Positions 43,529 to 51,089 of a stretch of DNA of 64,000 bases are shown piece after piece. Every line of letters begins with the position of its first letter. The stretch's first letter is position 1. The DNA comes from Nonomuraea glycinis (GTDB lineage: Bacteria > Actinomycetota > Actinomycetes > Streptosporangiales > Streptosporangiaceae). Made by a program: the position numbers and the translations under genes. Location: positions 393,988 through 457,987 of the forward strand of contig NZ_BMNK01000002.1 of assembly GCF_014646515.1 (NCBI RefSeq), in the 5' to 3' direction. A model generated the notes under the pieces. It was not told the DNA's origin, searched no databases, and was given only the letters and a program-made list of their open reading frames with translations.

Positions 43529-45039
43529 CCGCCTTTCTCGCGCTCGACCTGGGCACGGAAGGCGCGCGGGCCGCGGTCTACAACGTCGAAGGCGCGCCGA
43601 TGGGGACGGGCGACGCCGTGTACCCGACGCGTTTCCCCCGGCCGGGATGGGCCGAGCAGGACCCGGACGACTGGTGGCGGGCGAGCGTGCACGCGGCCCG
43701 TCAGGCGCTCGCCGAGGCGGGTGATCCGCCCATCGCCGGGGTCGCGGTGGCGACCACGGCCTCGACGGTGGCCGTCCTCGATCGGCAGGGCCGCCCGCTG
43801 CGGCCGGCCCTGCTGTGGATGGACGGCCGGGCCGGCGAGGAGTCGGCGTCGACCGCGGCGACCGGCCACCCGGTCCTGCGCTACGCCGGCGGCCGCGACG
43901 CGGTCGAGTGGCTGGTGCCCAAGGCCATGTGGCTGGCCCGCCACGAGCCCGAGACCTACCGGGCCGCCGCACGCATCGTCGAGGCGGTGGACTACATGGT
44001 GTGGCGGCTCACCGGGAGGTGGGCGGGATCGCGGATGAACGCGGTGTGCAAGAGCAACTACGATCCGCGCGGTACGGGTTTCCCACACGATCTGTACGCC
44101 TCGCTCGGCATCGGCGACCTGGGCGACAAGCTGCCGGACGACATCGTGCCCGTCGGCGAGGCGGTGGGGCCGCTCGGCGTACGGGCCCGTGAGGAGTTCG
44201 GCGTCACCGGCCCCGCCGTCGTCGTGTCGGGCGGGATCGACGCGCACCTGTCGCTGCTGGCCATCGGCGGCGCCCCGGAAGGGCGGGTGTCGATCGTCTG
44301 CGGCACGTCCAACGCGTTCGTCACCGAGATCGACGAGGCGGTCTTCCCGTCCACCGTGTGGGGGCCGTACCCGGACGCGCTGCAGACGGGCCGCTGGCTC
44401 GTGGAGGGCGGCCAGGTGAGCGCGGGCTCCGTGCTGGCCTGGGCGGGCGAGAAACTCATCGGACGGCCCCGGGCGGAGCTCGGCGGGCTCATCAAGGCCG
44501 CGGCGGAGCTGCCGCCGGTCGACCACGGGTTGATCGTCCTGGACTACTTCATGGGCAACCGCACGCCGCTGCGGGACCCGCGCCTGCGGGGCGCGGTGCT
44601 CGGGCTGACCCTGGCCAGCTCCGCCGAGCAGGTCTACCGGGCGGCCGTGGAGGGCGTCGCGTACGGCACCCGCCAGGTCCTCGACTCCTTCATCGACGGC
44701 GGGATAGCCGTGGAGGAGGTCTACCTGTCGGGCGGCATCCGGCACAACGAGCTGTGGCTCCAGACCACCGCCGACGTGCTCGGCCGGCCGGTCCACCTGG
44801 TCACCGGGGACAACCTGACGCTGCGCGCCTGCGCGGTGCTGGCCGCGGCCGGCACCGGGTGGCACGCCTCACTGGCGGAGGCGGCGGTGCGGTACGCGCC
44901 CCGGGTCCGCACCGTGGAGCCGCTCGCCGAGCACGTGGCGGCCTACCGCCACGGCTACGCCGACTACCGCGCGGCCACCGCCGCCACCACGGAGATCTCC
45001 CACCGGCTGAGCGATCCGCGGCGGAGGTCCGGCTCATGA
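43525..45039 (+). CDS. FGGY family carbohydrate kinase
   Basis: A 504-residue kinase with two actin-like domains. FLALDLGTEGARAAVYN is the phosphate-1 motif, LLWMDGRAGEES lies in the sugar site, CGTSNAFVTEI is the phosphate-2 motif, and YLSGGIRHNELWLQTTADVL the adenosine motif. The sequence is nearer the ribulokinase/FGGY-pentulose side than glycerol kinase, but the substrate is not certain. ATG 43525 is preferred over in-frame starts upstream, which lie in the dehydrogenase gene. It overlaps the mini-ORF stop before it and the SorC start after it (both ATGA). Confidence 0.88.
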   Translation: MTAFLALDLGTEGARAAVYNVEGAPMGTGDAVYPTRFPRPGWAEQDPDDWWRASVHAARQALAEAGDPPIAGVAVATTASTVAVLDRQGRPLRPALLWMDGRAGEESASTAATGHPVLRYAGGRDAVEWLVPKAMWLARHEPETYRAAARIVEAVDYMVWRLTGRWAGSRMNAVCKSNYDPRGTGFPHDLYASLGIGDLGDKLPDDIVPVGEAVGPLGVRAREEFGVTGPAVVVSGGIDAHLSLLAIGGAPEGRVSIVCGTSNAFVTEIDEAVFPSTVWGPYPDALQTGRWLVEGGQVSAGSVLAWAGEKLIGRPRAELGGLIKAAAELPPVDHGLIVLDYFMGNRTPLRDPRLRGAVLGLTLASSAEQVYRAAVEGVAYGTRQVLDSFIDGGIAVEEVYLSGGIRHNELWLQTTADVLGRPVHLVTGDNLTLRACAVLAAAGTGWHASLAEAAVRYAPRVRTVEPLAEHVAAYRHGYADYRAATAATTEISHRLSDPRRRSGS

Positions 45040-45971
45040 CCGACGACGACCAGCTCTACCAGGTGGCCGTCCGCTACTACGAGAGCGGCGAGACGCAGGA
45101 ACAGATCGCCCACGCCATGCACCTGACCCGATGGAAAGTGGGGCGGATGCTGGCCGAGGCACGTGAGGTCGGCATCGTCAGGATCGAGGTGCTGCATCCG
45201 CGTTCCCGGGTGGGCGTGCTGGAGCGGGCGCTCAGCAAGCGGTTCGGGCTGCGGGAGACCATCGTGGTGGCGGGCAGCGGCGGCGACGAGCAGGCGCGCA
45301 AGCAGGTGGCCGCGGCCGGCGCCGACCACTTGGCGGCGATGCGGCCCGTGCCCCGGCTGATCGGCGTCTCCTGGGGCCGGACGCTCGACCGGCTGGCCGG
45401 CGGGCTCACCCCCGGCTGGGCGATGGGCGTCAACGTCGTGCAGATCAACGGCGCGCTCAGCCGCTCGCGGCAGCCGACCGGCGCGGGCAGCATGGCGAGT
45501 TCGATCGCCCACCACGGCGGCGGCACCGCGACGCTGCTGGCCGCCCCGGCGATCCTGGAGCAGCAGAGCACCCGGGCGGCGCTGGAGAACGACCGCGCCG
45601 TCTCCGACGTGCTCACGCTGGCCGCCAGGGCGGACCTGTTCCTGTTCAGCCCCGGCGGCATGGGCAGCGACTCGGTGCTGGTGGACTCCGGTCAGATCGA
45701 CGCGGGCGACCTCGACAGGCTCGCGGCCGCCGGCGCGGTGGGGGACGTGCTGGGCCGCTTCGTCGACGCGCGCGGCCAGATCGTCGACCCCGACCTGGAC
45801 GGCCGCACGCTCGGCCTGTCGCTGGACCTCCTGCGCTCGGCCGCCACCTCGGTCGCGCTGGTCAGCGGCGGCGCGAAGCGGGCGGTGTGCCGGGCCGTCG
45901 TGACCAGCGGCCTGTGCGACGTGCTGATCACCGACGACCAGAACGCCACTCACCTGCTGGAGGAGGCATGA
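45036..45971 (+). CDS. SorC/DeoR-type sugar-binding transcriptional regulator
   Basis: A 311-residue regulator. HTH at about 8-50: YYESGETQEQIAHAMHLTRWKVGRML in outline. The C-terminal effector domain is the Rossmann-like Sugar-bind fold (IGVSWGRTLDRLAGGL, FLFSPGGMGSDSVLVDSG), which binds phosphorylated sugars. It is encoded mid-operon and probably acts at the palindrome at 41330. Its stop overlaps the first 68-bp repeat unit (ATGA at 45968-45971). Confidence 0.9.
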   Translation: MTDDDQLYQVAVRYYESGETQEQIAHAMHLTRWKVGRMLAEAREVGIVRIEVLHPRSRVGVLERALSKRFGLRETIVVAGSGGDEQARKQVAAAGADHLAAMRPVPRLIGVSWGRTLDRLAGGLTPGWAMGVNVVQINGALSRSRQPTGAGSMASSIAHHGGGTATLLAAPAILEQQSTRAALENDRAVSDVLTLAARADLFLFSPGGMGSDSVLVDSGQIDAGDLDRLAAAGAVGDVLGRFVDARGQIVDPDLDGRTLGLSLDLLRSAATSVALVSGGAKRAVCRAVVTSGLCDVLITDDQNATHLLEEA

Positions 45972-46039
45972 CCGAGCTTGTCGAGGTCATCGATAAACAC
46001 AGCACCTTGGTCATGAGATCGACGAAGGAGGGCTCATGA
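45968..46039 (+). CDS. Mini-ORF 1 of the repeat array (23 codons)
   Basis: Starts within the SorC stop (ATGA) with GGAGG 4 bases upstream. The peptide begins MTELVEVIDKHSTL and ends RSTKEGS. It is amphipathic with no signal or membrane segment, and I recognise no relative. This is the only copy whose start codon is not in a junction hairpin. Confidence 0.6.
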   Translation: MTELVEVIDKHSTLVMRSTKEGS

Positions 46040-46107
46040 CCGAGCTTGTCGAGGTCATCGATGAACACAGCACCTTGGTCATGAGATCGACGAAGGAGGG
46101 CTCATGA
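46036..46107 (+). CDS. Mini-ORF 2 of the repeat array (23 codons)
   Basis: Same peptide as copy 1 except Glu for Lys at position 10 (GATGAA for GATAAA). Its start lies in the stem of the first junction hairpin and its RBS in the loop. Confidence 0.6.
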   Translation: MTELVEVIDEHSTLVMRSTKEGS

Positions 46108-46175
46108 CCGAGCTTGTCGAGGTCATCGATAAACACAGCACCTTGGTCATGAGATCGACGAAGGAGGGCTCATGA
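46104..46175 (+). CDS. Mini-ORF 3 of the repeat array (23 codons)
   Basis: Base-for-base identical to copy 1. Overlaps copies 2 and 4 by ATGA. Confidence 0.6.
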   Translation: MTELVEVIDKHSTLVMRSTKEGS

Positions 46176-46243
46176 CCGAGCTTGTCGAGGTCATCGATAA
46201 ACACAGCACCTTGGTCATGAGACCGACGAAGGAGGGCTCATGA
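46172..46243 (+). CDS. Mini-ORF 4 of the repeat array (23 codons)
   Basis: Differs from copy 1 by Ser to Pro at position 18 (TCG to CCG). Its TGA overlaps the ABC ATPase ATG at 46240 (ATGA), so its own AAGGAGG is the RBS of the ATPase gene. Confidence 0.6.
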   Translation: MTELVEVIDKHSTLVMRPTKEGS

Positions 46244-47736
46244 CCGGCACCGAGGAACGGCTGCGCATGACCGGGATCGTCAAACGCTTCCCCGGCACCG
46301 TCGCCCTGGACGGGGTCGAGCTGAGCGTCCGCCCCGGCGAGGTGCACTGCCTGCTGGGCGAGAACGGCGCCGGCAAGAGCACCCTGATGAAGATCCTGGC
46401 CGGCTCCTATCAGCCGGAAGAGGGCACGATCCTGCTGGACGGGCAGCCCTTCAGGCCCGCCACCCCGCATGCGGGGCAGGCGGCCGGCATCGCGGTGATC
46501 TACCAGGAGCTGGACCTGCTGCCGGACCTCACCGTCGCGCAGAACCTGCTGCTGGGCCGGGCGCCGCGGCTGGGCCCGTTCGTCCGGCGCGGGCAGCGGG
46601 CGCGGCTGGCCCGCGAGGCACTGGACCGGGTCGGCGCCTCCTTCCCCGTCACCACCCGGGTCGGTGAGCTGCCGATCGCGGCCCAGCAGCTCACCGCCAT
46701 CGCCAAGGCGCTGACCGCCGACGCGCGCGTCATCGTCATGGACGAGCCGTCGGCCACCCTCGGCGAGAGCGAACTGCTGGCGGTGTTCGAGGTCATTCGC
46801 TCCCTCACTGCCGAAGGACGGTCGGTGATCTTCATCTCGCACCGCATGGACGAGGTCATGGAGATCGGCGACCGCGCCACGGTGCTGCGTGACGGCCGAA
46901 CGGCGGGCGTCTACGACCTGGCGTCGACCGGTCCCGACGAGATCGTGGCCGCGATGATCGGCGAGGCGAGCGAGCTCGTGGGCGCCACGGACCGGCCCGC
47001 GCCCGGCGGGGAGCCGCTGCTGCGCGTCGAGCGGGTCCATGTGCCGGGGCTTCTCGACGTCCGCGATCTTGAAGTACGGCCGGGCGAGGTCGTCGGGCTC
47101 GCCGGTCTCGGCGGCGCGGGCCGGACCACGTTGCTGCGCGCCCTGTTCGGCGACCTCAAGGCCCAGGTCACGGCCCGGCTGGACGGCCGCCCGCTCAAGG
47201 TCGCCGGCCCGGCCGCCGCCGTCCGCGCGGGGCTGGCCCTGGTGCCGGAGAGCAGGAAGGAGCAGGGCCTGATGCTGGGGCTGTCCGTCAGCCGCAACGC
47301 CGCGATCGGCGCGCTCGGCCGGCCCCCGTGGCTGCTGCCCGGCCGGCTCGGCCGGCGCCTGGCCCGGCCCGCGCTCGCCGACCTGGGCGTCAAGACGGCG
47401 GGACTCGACCAGCTCGTGGGCCAGCTCTCCGGCGGCAACCAGCAGAAGATCGTGCTGGCCAAGTGGATCACCCGGGGCGGGATCAAGGTCCTGCTGCTGG
47501 ACGAGCCCACGCGCGGCCTGGACGTCGGCGCCAAGGCCGACCTCTACCGGCAGGTACGCCACCTCGCCGACCAGGGCGTGGCCGTGCTGCTGGCCAGCAG
47601 CGAGCTCAACGAGCTGACCGCCAACGCCGACCACATCCAGGTCCTGTACGAAGGCCGCAACGTCGCCCGCTTCGACCCCCGCACCAGCCCCGAAAGCGTC
47701 ATCGCGCACACCGTCATCACAGGAGCCACGGCATGA
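46240..47736 (+). CDS. Sugar ABC transporter ATP-binding protein, RbsA type
   Basis: A 498-residue protein with two fused ABC domains. The first has Walker A GENGAGKST, Q-loop YQELDLLPDLT and Walker B VIVMDEPSA. The second, as usual for RbsA/MglA, has a degenerate Walker A (GLGGAGRTT), intact signature LSGGNQQKIVLAKW and Walker B VLLLDEPTRGLDVG. It is the energy unit for the adjacent permease. Its start overlaps mini-ORF 4 and is hidden in a hairpin stem, so translation probably depends on the repeat array. Confidence 0.93.
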   Translation: MTGTEERLRMTGIVKRFPGTVALDGVELSVRPGEVHCLLGENGAGKSTLMKILAGSYQPEEGTILLDGQPFRPATPHAGQAAGIAVIYQELDLLPDLTVAQNLLLGRAPRLGPFVRRGQRARLAREALDRVGASFPVTTRVGELPIAAQQLTAIAKALTADARVIVMDEPSATLGESELLAVFEVIRSLTAEGRSVIFISHRMDEVMEIGDRATVLRDGRTAGVYDLASTGPDEIVAAMIGEASELVGATDRPAPGGEPLLRVERVHVPGLLDVRDLEVRPGEVVGLAGLGGAGRTTLLRALFGDLKAQVTARLDGRPLKVAGPAAAVRAGLALVPESRKEQGLMLGLSVSRNAAIGALGRPPWLLPGRLGRRLARPALADLGVKTAGLDQLVGQLSGGNQQKIVLAKWITRGGIKVLLLDEPTRGLDVGAKADLYRQVRHLADQGVAVLLASSELNELTANADHIQVLYEGRNVARFDPRTSPESVIAHTVITGATA

Positions 47737-48740
47737 CCACATCCCTCGGATCCACGGTGGCCTCGACCACCGGAAAGGAGCGCGGCGGCCGATCGCGCCG
47801 CGGCGCCGACCTGATCGTCAAGTCCAACCTGCTGCTGGTCTTCCTCGCCCTGTGCGTGGTGGCGTCGCTGCTGGCGCCGCAGTTCCTGACCGGCCGCAAC
47901 ATCGCCAACCTGCTGCAGCAGTCGTCGCTGACCGGCATCGTGGCCATCGGCATGACCATGGTGGTGCTGACGGCGGGCATCGACCTGTCGGTCGGCAGCG
48001 TCGCGGCCTTCGGCGGGATGACCGTCGCCCTGCTCATGGCCCCGGGTATGCCGGTCCTGCCGGCGATCCTGCTCAGCCTGGCGATCGGCGCGGCGTTCGG
48101 CGCCGTTATGGGCGGGCTGTCGGCGTACCTGTCGCTGCCGTCGTTCATGACCACCCTGGCCGGGCTCACGGCCATCCGCGGGCTCACGTACCTGCTGACC
48201 GACGGCAAGCCGGCGCAGGCCGGCGAGTCCGAGGTGTTCCAGCTCCTCGGCGGCGGGTTCGTCGGCTACGTGCCGATCGTCGGGATCATCTTCGTGGTGG
48301 TCACCCTCCTCGCCGCCGGGGTGCTGCGCGGCACCACGTTCGGCGAGTACGTGTACGCGGTCGGCAGCAACAAGGAGGCCGCCCGGCTGTCCGGCCTGCC
48401 CGTGCGCGGCGTGATCACCACGGTGTTCGCGGTGTCGGGCGGGCTGGCGGCGCTGGCCGGGGTGCTGCTCACCTCCCGGCTGACCGTGGGCCAGCCCACC
48501 GCCTTCAGCGGGCTGGAGCTGGACGCGATCGCGGCCGTGGTGCTGGGCGGCACCAATCTGTTCGGCGGCCGGGGCGGGGTGTTCGGCACCTTCGTGGCGG
48601 TACTGCTGCTGTCGGTGCTGCGCAACCTGTGCAACCTGCTCGGCCTGGGCTCCTTCTTCCAGATGGTGGTGACCGGCCTCATCCTGCTGGTCGCCCTCGT
48701 ACTCAACATGCTCATCGAGAGGCGTGGCGCTCGTGCCTGA
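47733..48740 (+). CDS. Sugar ABC transporter permease, RbsC type
   Basis: A 335-residue membrane protein with about ten segments. GMTMVVLTAGIDLSVGSV is the RbsC hallmark and AVVLGGTNLFGGRGGVFGTFVA the cytoplasmic coupling region. Start overlaps the ATPase stop (ATGA). A homodimer of it would complete the importer with the lipoprotein at 41420. Confidence 0.92.
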   Translation: MTTSLGSTVASTTGKERGGRSRRGADLIVKSNLLLVFLALCVVASLLAPQFLTGRNIANLLQQSSLTGIVAIGMTMVVLTAGIDLSVGSVAAFGGMTVALLMAPGMPVLPAILLSLAIGAAFGAVMGGLSAYLSLPSFMTTLAGLTAIRGLTYLLTDGKPAQAGESEVFQLLGGGFVGYVPIVGIIFVVVTLLAAGVLRGTTFGEYVYAVGSNKEAARLSGLPVRGVITTVFAVSGGLAALAGVLLTSRLTVGQPTAFSGLELDAIAAVVLGGTNLFGGRGGVFGTFVAVLLLSVLRNLCNLLGLGSFFQMVVTGLILLVALVLNMLIERRGARA

Positions 48741-49653
48741 CACCGTTCCCGGCTCGCTCCGGGCCTACCTGCACGGACTGCCCGGCGTCGACGAGGTCGG
48801 CGTCGGCCGGCGGGCCGCCGACCTGGCCACCCGGTCGATCAAGACCACGGCGAAGCGGTCCGCGATCGACCTGGCCATCAGCATGGTCGACCTGACCACC
48901 CTCGAAGGGGCGGACACCCCGGGCAAGGTGCGCGCTCTGGCGGCCAAGGCCGTACGGCCCGACCCGGCCGACCCCACCGCGCCCTCGGTCGCCGCGCTCT
49001 GCGTCTACCCCGACATGGTCGCCGTGGCCGCCGAGGCGCTGAAGGGCAGCGGCGTCGGGCTCGCCTCGGTCGCCACGGGCTTCCCCGCCGGGCGCACGTC
49101 GCTGGAGGTGAAGCTGGCCGACACGAGCGCGGCGGTGGCCGCCGGAGCCACCGAGATCGACATGGTGATCGACCGGGGCGCGTTCCTGGCGGGCGATTAC
49201 CGCAAGGTCTTCGACGAGATCACGGCCGTCAAGGAGCAGTGCGGCCCGGCCCATCTGAAGGTCATCCTGGAGACCGGCGAGCTGGTCACCCACGACAACG
49301 TACGACGGGCGTCCTGGCTGGCGCTGCACGCCGGCGCCGACTTCATCAAGACCTCCACCGGCAAGGTCGCGCCCGCCGCCACCCTGCCGGTGACGCTGAT
49401 CATGCTGGAGGCCGTCAGGGACTACCGGGCGGCCACCGGACGGCAGGTGGGGGTGAAGCCCGCCGGCGGCATCCGCACCACCAAGGACGCCATCCGCTAC
49501 CTGGTGCTGGTCAAGGAGATCGCCGGGGACGACTGGCTCGACCCCGCGTGGTTCCGCCTCGGCGCCTCGACGCTGCTGAACGACCTGCTCATGCAGCGGA
49601 CCAAGCTCGCCACCGGCCATTACGGCGGGCCCGACTACTACACGATCGACTAG
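48724..49653 (+). CDS. deoC: Deoxyribose-phosphate aldolase
   Basis: A 309-residue class I aldolase. The Schiff-base lysine is in ADFIKTSTGK; EIDMVIDRGAF and KVILETGEL carry the other active-site residues, and GVKPAGGIRT binds phosphate. It splits 2-deoxyribose 5-phosphate into glyceraldehyde 3-phosphate and acetaldehyde. Length exceeds the 220-260 of E. coli-type enzymes and fits the longer actinobacterial/eukaryotic form. GTG 48724 or GTG 48733 is the start; both lie inside the permease gene's 3' end. Confidence 0.92.
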   Translation: MALVPDTVPGSLRAYLHGLPGVDEVGVGRRAADLATRSIKTTAKRSAIDLAISMVDLTTLEGADTPGKVRALAAKAVRPDPADPTAPSVAALCVYPDMVAVAAEALKGSGVGLASVATGFPAGRTSLEVKLADTSAAVAAGATEIDMVIDRGAFLAGDYRKVFDEITAVKEQCGPAHLKVILETGELVTHDNVRRASWLALHAGADFIKTSTGKVAPAATLPVTLIMLEAVRDYRAATGRQVGVKPAGGIRTTKDAIRYLVLVKEIAGDDWLDPAWFRLGASTLLNDLLMQRTKLATGHYGGPDYYTID

Positions 49654-49661
49654 GGAGAGGC

Positions 49662-51089
49662 GTGGAGATCTTCGAGTACGCGCCCGCGCCGGAGTCACGG
49701 GCCATCGTGTCCATCCGGCCGTCGTACGACCTGTTCATCGACGGCGAGTTCGTCGAATCCAAGAGCGATGAGCGCCTCGTCACGGTCAACCCGGCCGACG
49801 AGGAGCCGCTGGCCGAGGTGGCCGTCGCCGATGACGCCGACGTGGATCGCGCCTTCGCGGCGGCGCGGCGGGCCTTCGAGCAGGTGTGGTCTCGCCTGCC
49901 GGGGGCCGAGCGCGGCAAATACCTGTTCCGGATCGCGCGCGTGATCCAGGAACGTGCCCGTGAGCTGGCCGTCCTGGAGTCGCTGGACAACGGCAAACCG
50001 ATCAAGGAGACCAGGGACGTCGACCTGCCGCTGGCCGCCGCCCACTTCTTCTACTACGCCGGCTGGGCCGACAAGCTGGCGCACGCCGGGCTGGGCACCC
50101 GGCCGCTGGGCGTGGCCGCGCAGGTCATCCCGTGGAACTTCCCGCTGTTGATGCTCGCCTGGAAGGTCGCGCCCGCGCTGGCCACCGGGAACACGGTCGT
50201 GCTCAAACCCGCCGAGACCACCCCGCTGACCGCCCTGGCGTTCGCGGAGATCTGCCAGGAAGCCGGGCTGCCGCCCGGCGTGGTGAACATCGTGACCGGC
50301 GCCGGCGCCACCGGCCGCGCCGTGGTCGCGCACCCGGGCGCCGACAAGGTGGCCTTCACCGGCTCCACCGAGGTCGGCAGGGAGATCGCCCGCGCGGTCG
50401 CCGGCACGGACAAGCGGGTCACCCTCGAACTCGGCGGCAAGGGCGCCAACATCGTCTACGACGACGCGGCGATCGACCAGGCCGTCGAGGGGATCGTCAC
50501 CGGGATCTTCTTCAACCAGGGCCACGTGTGCTGCGCGGGCTCCCGGCTGCTGGTCCAGGAGTCCATCGCGGACGAGCTGCTGGCCCGGCTGCGGGCCCGC
50601 ATCGAGCGGCTGCGCCTCGGCGACCCGCTGGACAAGAACACCGACATCGGGGCGGTCAACTCCGCCGCGCAGCTCGCCCGGATCCGCGAGCTCGCCGCGG
50701 CCGGCCAGGCGGAAGGCGCCACGGGCTGGTCACCGGCGTGCCCACTCCCCGAGCGCGGGTACTGGTTCCCGCCCACCGTGTTCACCGGCGTCACGCAGGC
50801 GCACCGGATCGCCCGCGAGGAGATCTTCGGCCCCGTGCTGTCGGTGCTGACCTTCCGCACCCCGGAGGAGGCCGTGGCCAAGGCCAACAACACGCCGTAC
50901 GGGCTGTCCGCCGGCGTGTGGACGGAGAAGGGCTCCCTGATGCTCTGGACCGCCAGCCGGTTGCGCGCCGGTGTGGTGTGGTCCAACACCTTCAACGTGT
51001 TCGATCCCGCCAGCCCCTTCGGTGGCTACAAGGAGTCCGGGTACGGCCGTGAGGGCGGCCGGCACGGGCTGGAGGCTTACCTTGACTGA
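49662..51089 (+). CDS. Aldehyde dehydrogenase, full length
   Basis: A 475-residue NAD(P)-dependent dehydrogenase with intact machinery: IPWNFPLLMLAWK for the coenzyme site Asn, LELGGKGANIV with the general-base Glu, FFNQGHVCCAGSRL with the catalytic Cys, and EEIFGPVLSVL. Following deoC by 8 bases, it probably oxidises the acetaldehyde that aldolase releases, or a sugar aldehyde. The GTG start has GGGAGAGG just upstream. Confidence 0.9.
   Translation: MEIFEYAPAPESRAIVSIRPSYDLFIDGEFVESKSDERLVTVNPADEEPLAEVAVADDADVDRAFAAARRAFEQVWSRLPGAERGKYLFRIARVIQERARELAVLESLDNGKPIKETRDVDLPLAAAHFFYYAGWADKLAHAGLGTRPLGVAAQVIPWNFPLLMLAWKVAPALATGNTVVLKPAETTPLTALAFAEICQEAGLPPGVVNIVTGAGATGRAVVAHPGADKVAFTGSTEVGREIARAVAGTDKRVTLELGGKGANIVYDDAAIDQAVEGIVTGIFFNQGHVCCAGSRLLVQESIADELLARLRARIERLRLGDPLDKNTDIGAVNSAAQLARIRELAAAGQAEGATGWSPACPLPERGYWFPPTVFTGVTQAHRIAREEIFGPVLSVLTFRTPEEAVAKANNTPYGLSAGVWTEKGSLMLWTASRLRAGVVWSNTFNVFDPASPFGGYKESGYGREGGRHGLEAYLD

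Larger units (their letters stand above)
45968..46239 (+). repeat. Tandem array of four 68-bp units, each a coupled mini-ORF
   Basis: Four uninterrupted copies start at 45968, 46036, 46104 and 46172. They are identical except for one A-to-G in copy 2 (Lys to Glu) and one T-to-C in copy 4 (Ser to Pro). Each unit is a full ORF of 23 codons that ends in the next unit's start as ATGA, and each contains AAGGAGG 4 bases before that start. The unit is 68 bp, not a multiple of three, so the frame shifts at every junction but each copy keeps its own frame. The array fills the whole gap between the regulator and the ABC ATPase. Confidence 0.97.
46006..46248 (+). promoter_or_regulatory. Four junction hairpins with RBS in loop and start codon in stem
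   Basis: At junctions 1-3, CTTGGTCATGAG (for example 46006-46017) pairs with CTCATGACCGAG (46033-46044): 12 bp with a single G-U pair. The 15-base loop holds AAGGAGG. The same fold repeats at 46074-46112 and 46142-46180. At the last junction (46210-46248), GGTCATGAG pairs with CTCATGACC for 9 bp, plus two possible G-U pairs, around the ATPase start. A ribosome finishing the preceding mini-ORF would melt the stem. Within a unit, ATGACC can instead pair with GGTCAT 11 bases downstream, a weaker alternative. Confidence 0.8.

Noticed and set aside
45968..46239. CRISPR-like repeats
   Set aside because: The four 68-bp units are directly abutting with no spacers, and no cas genes are near. They are overlapping ORFs.
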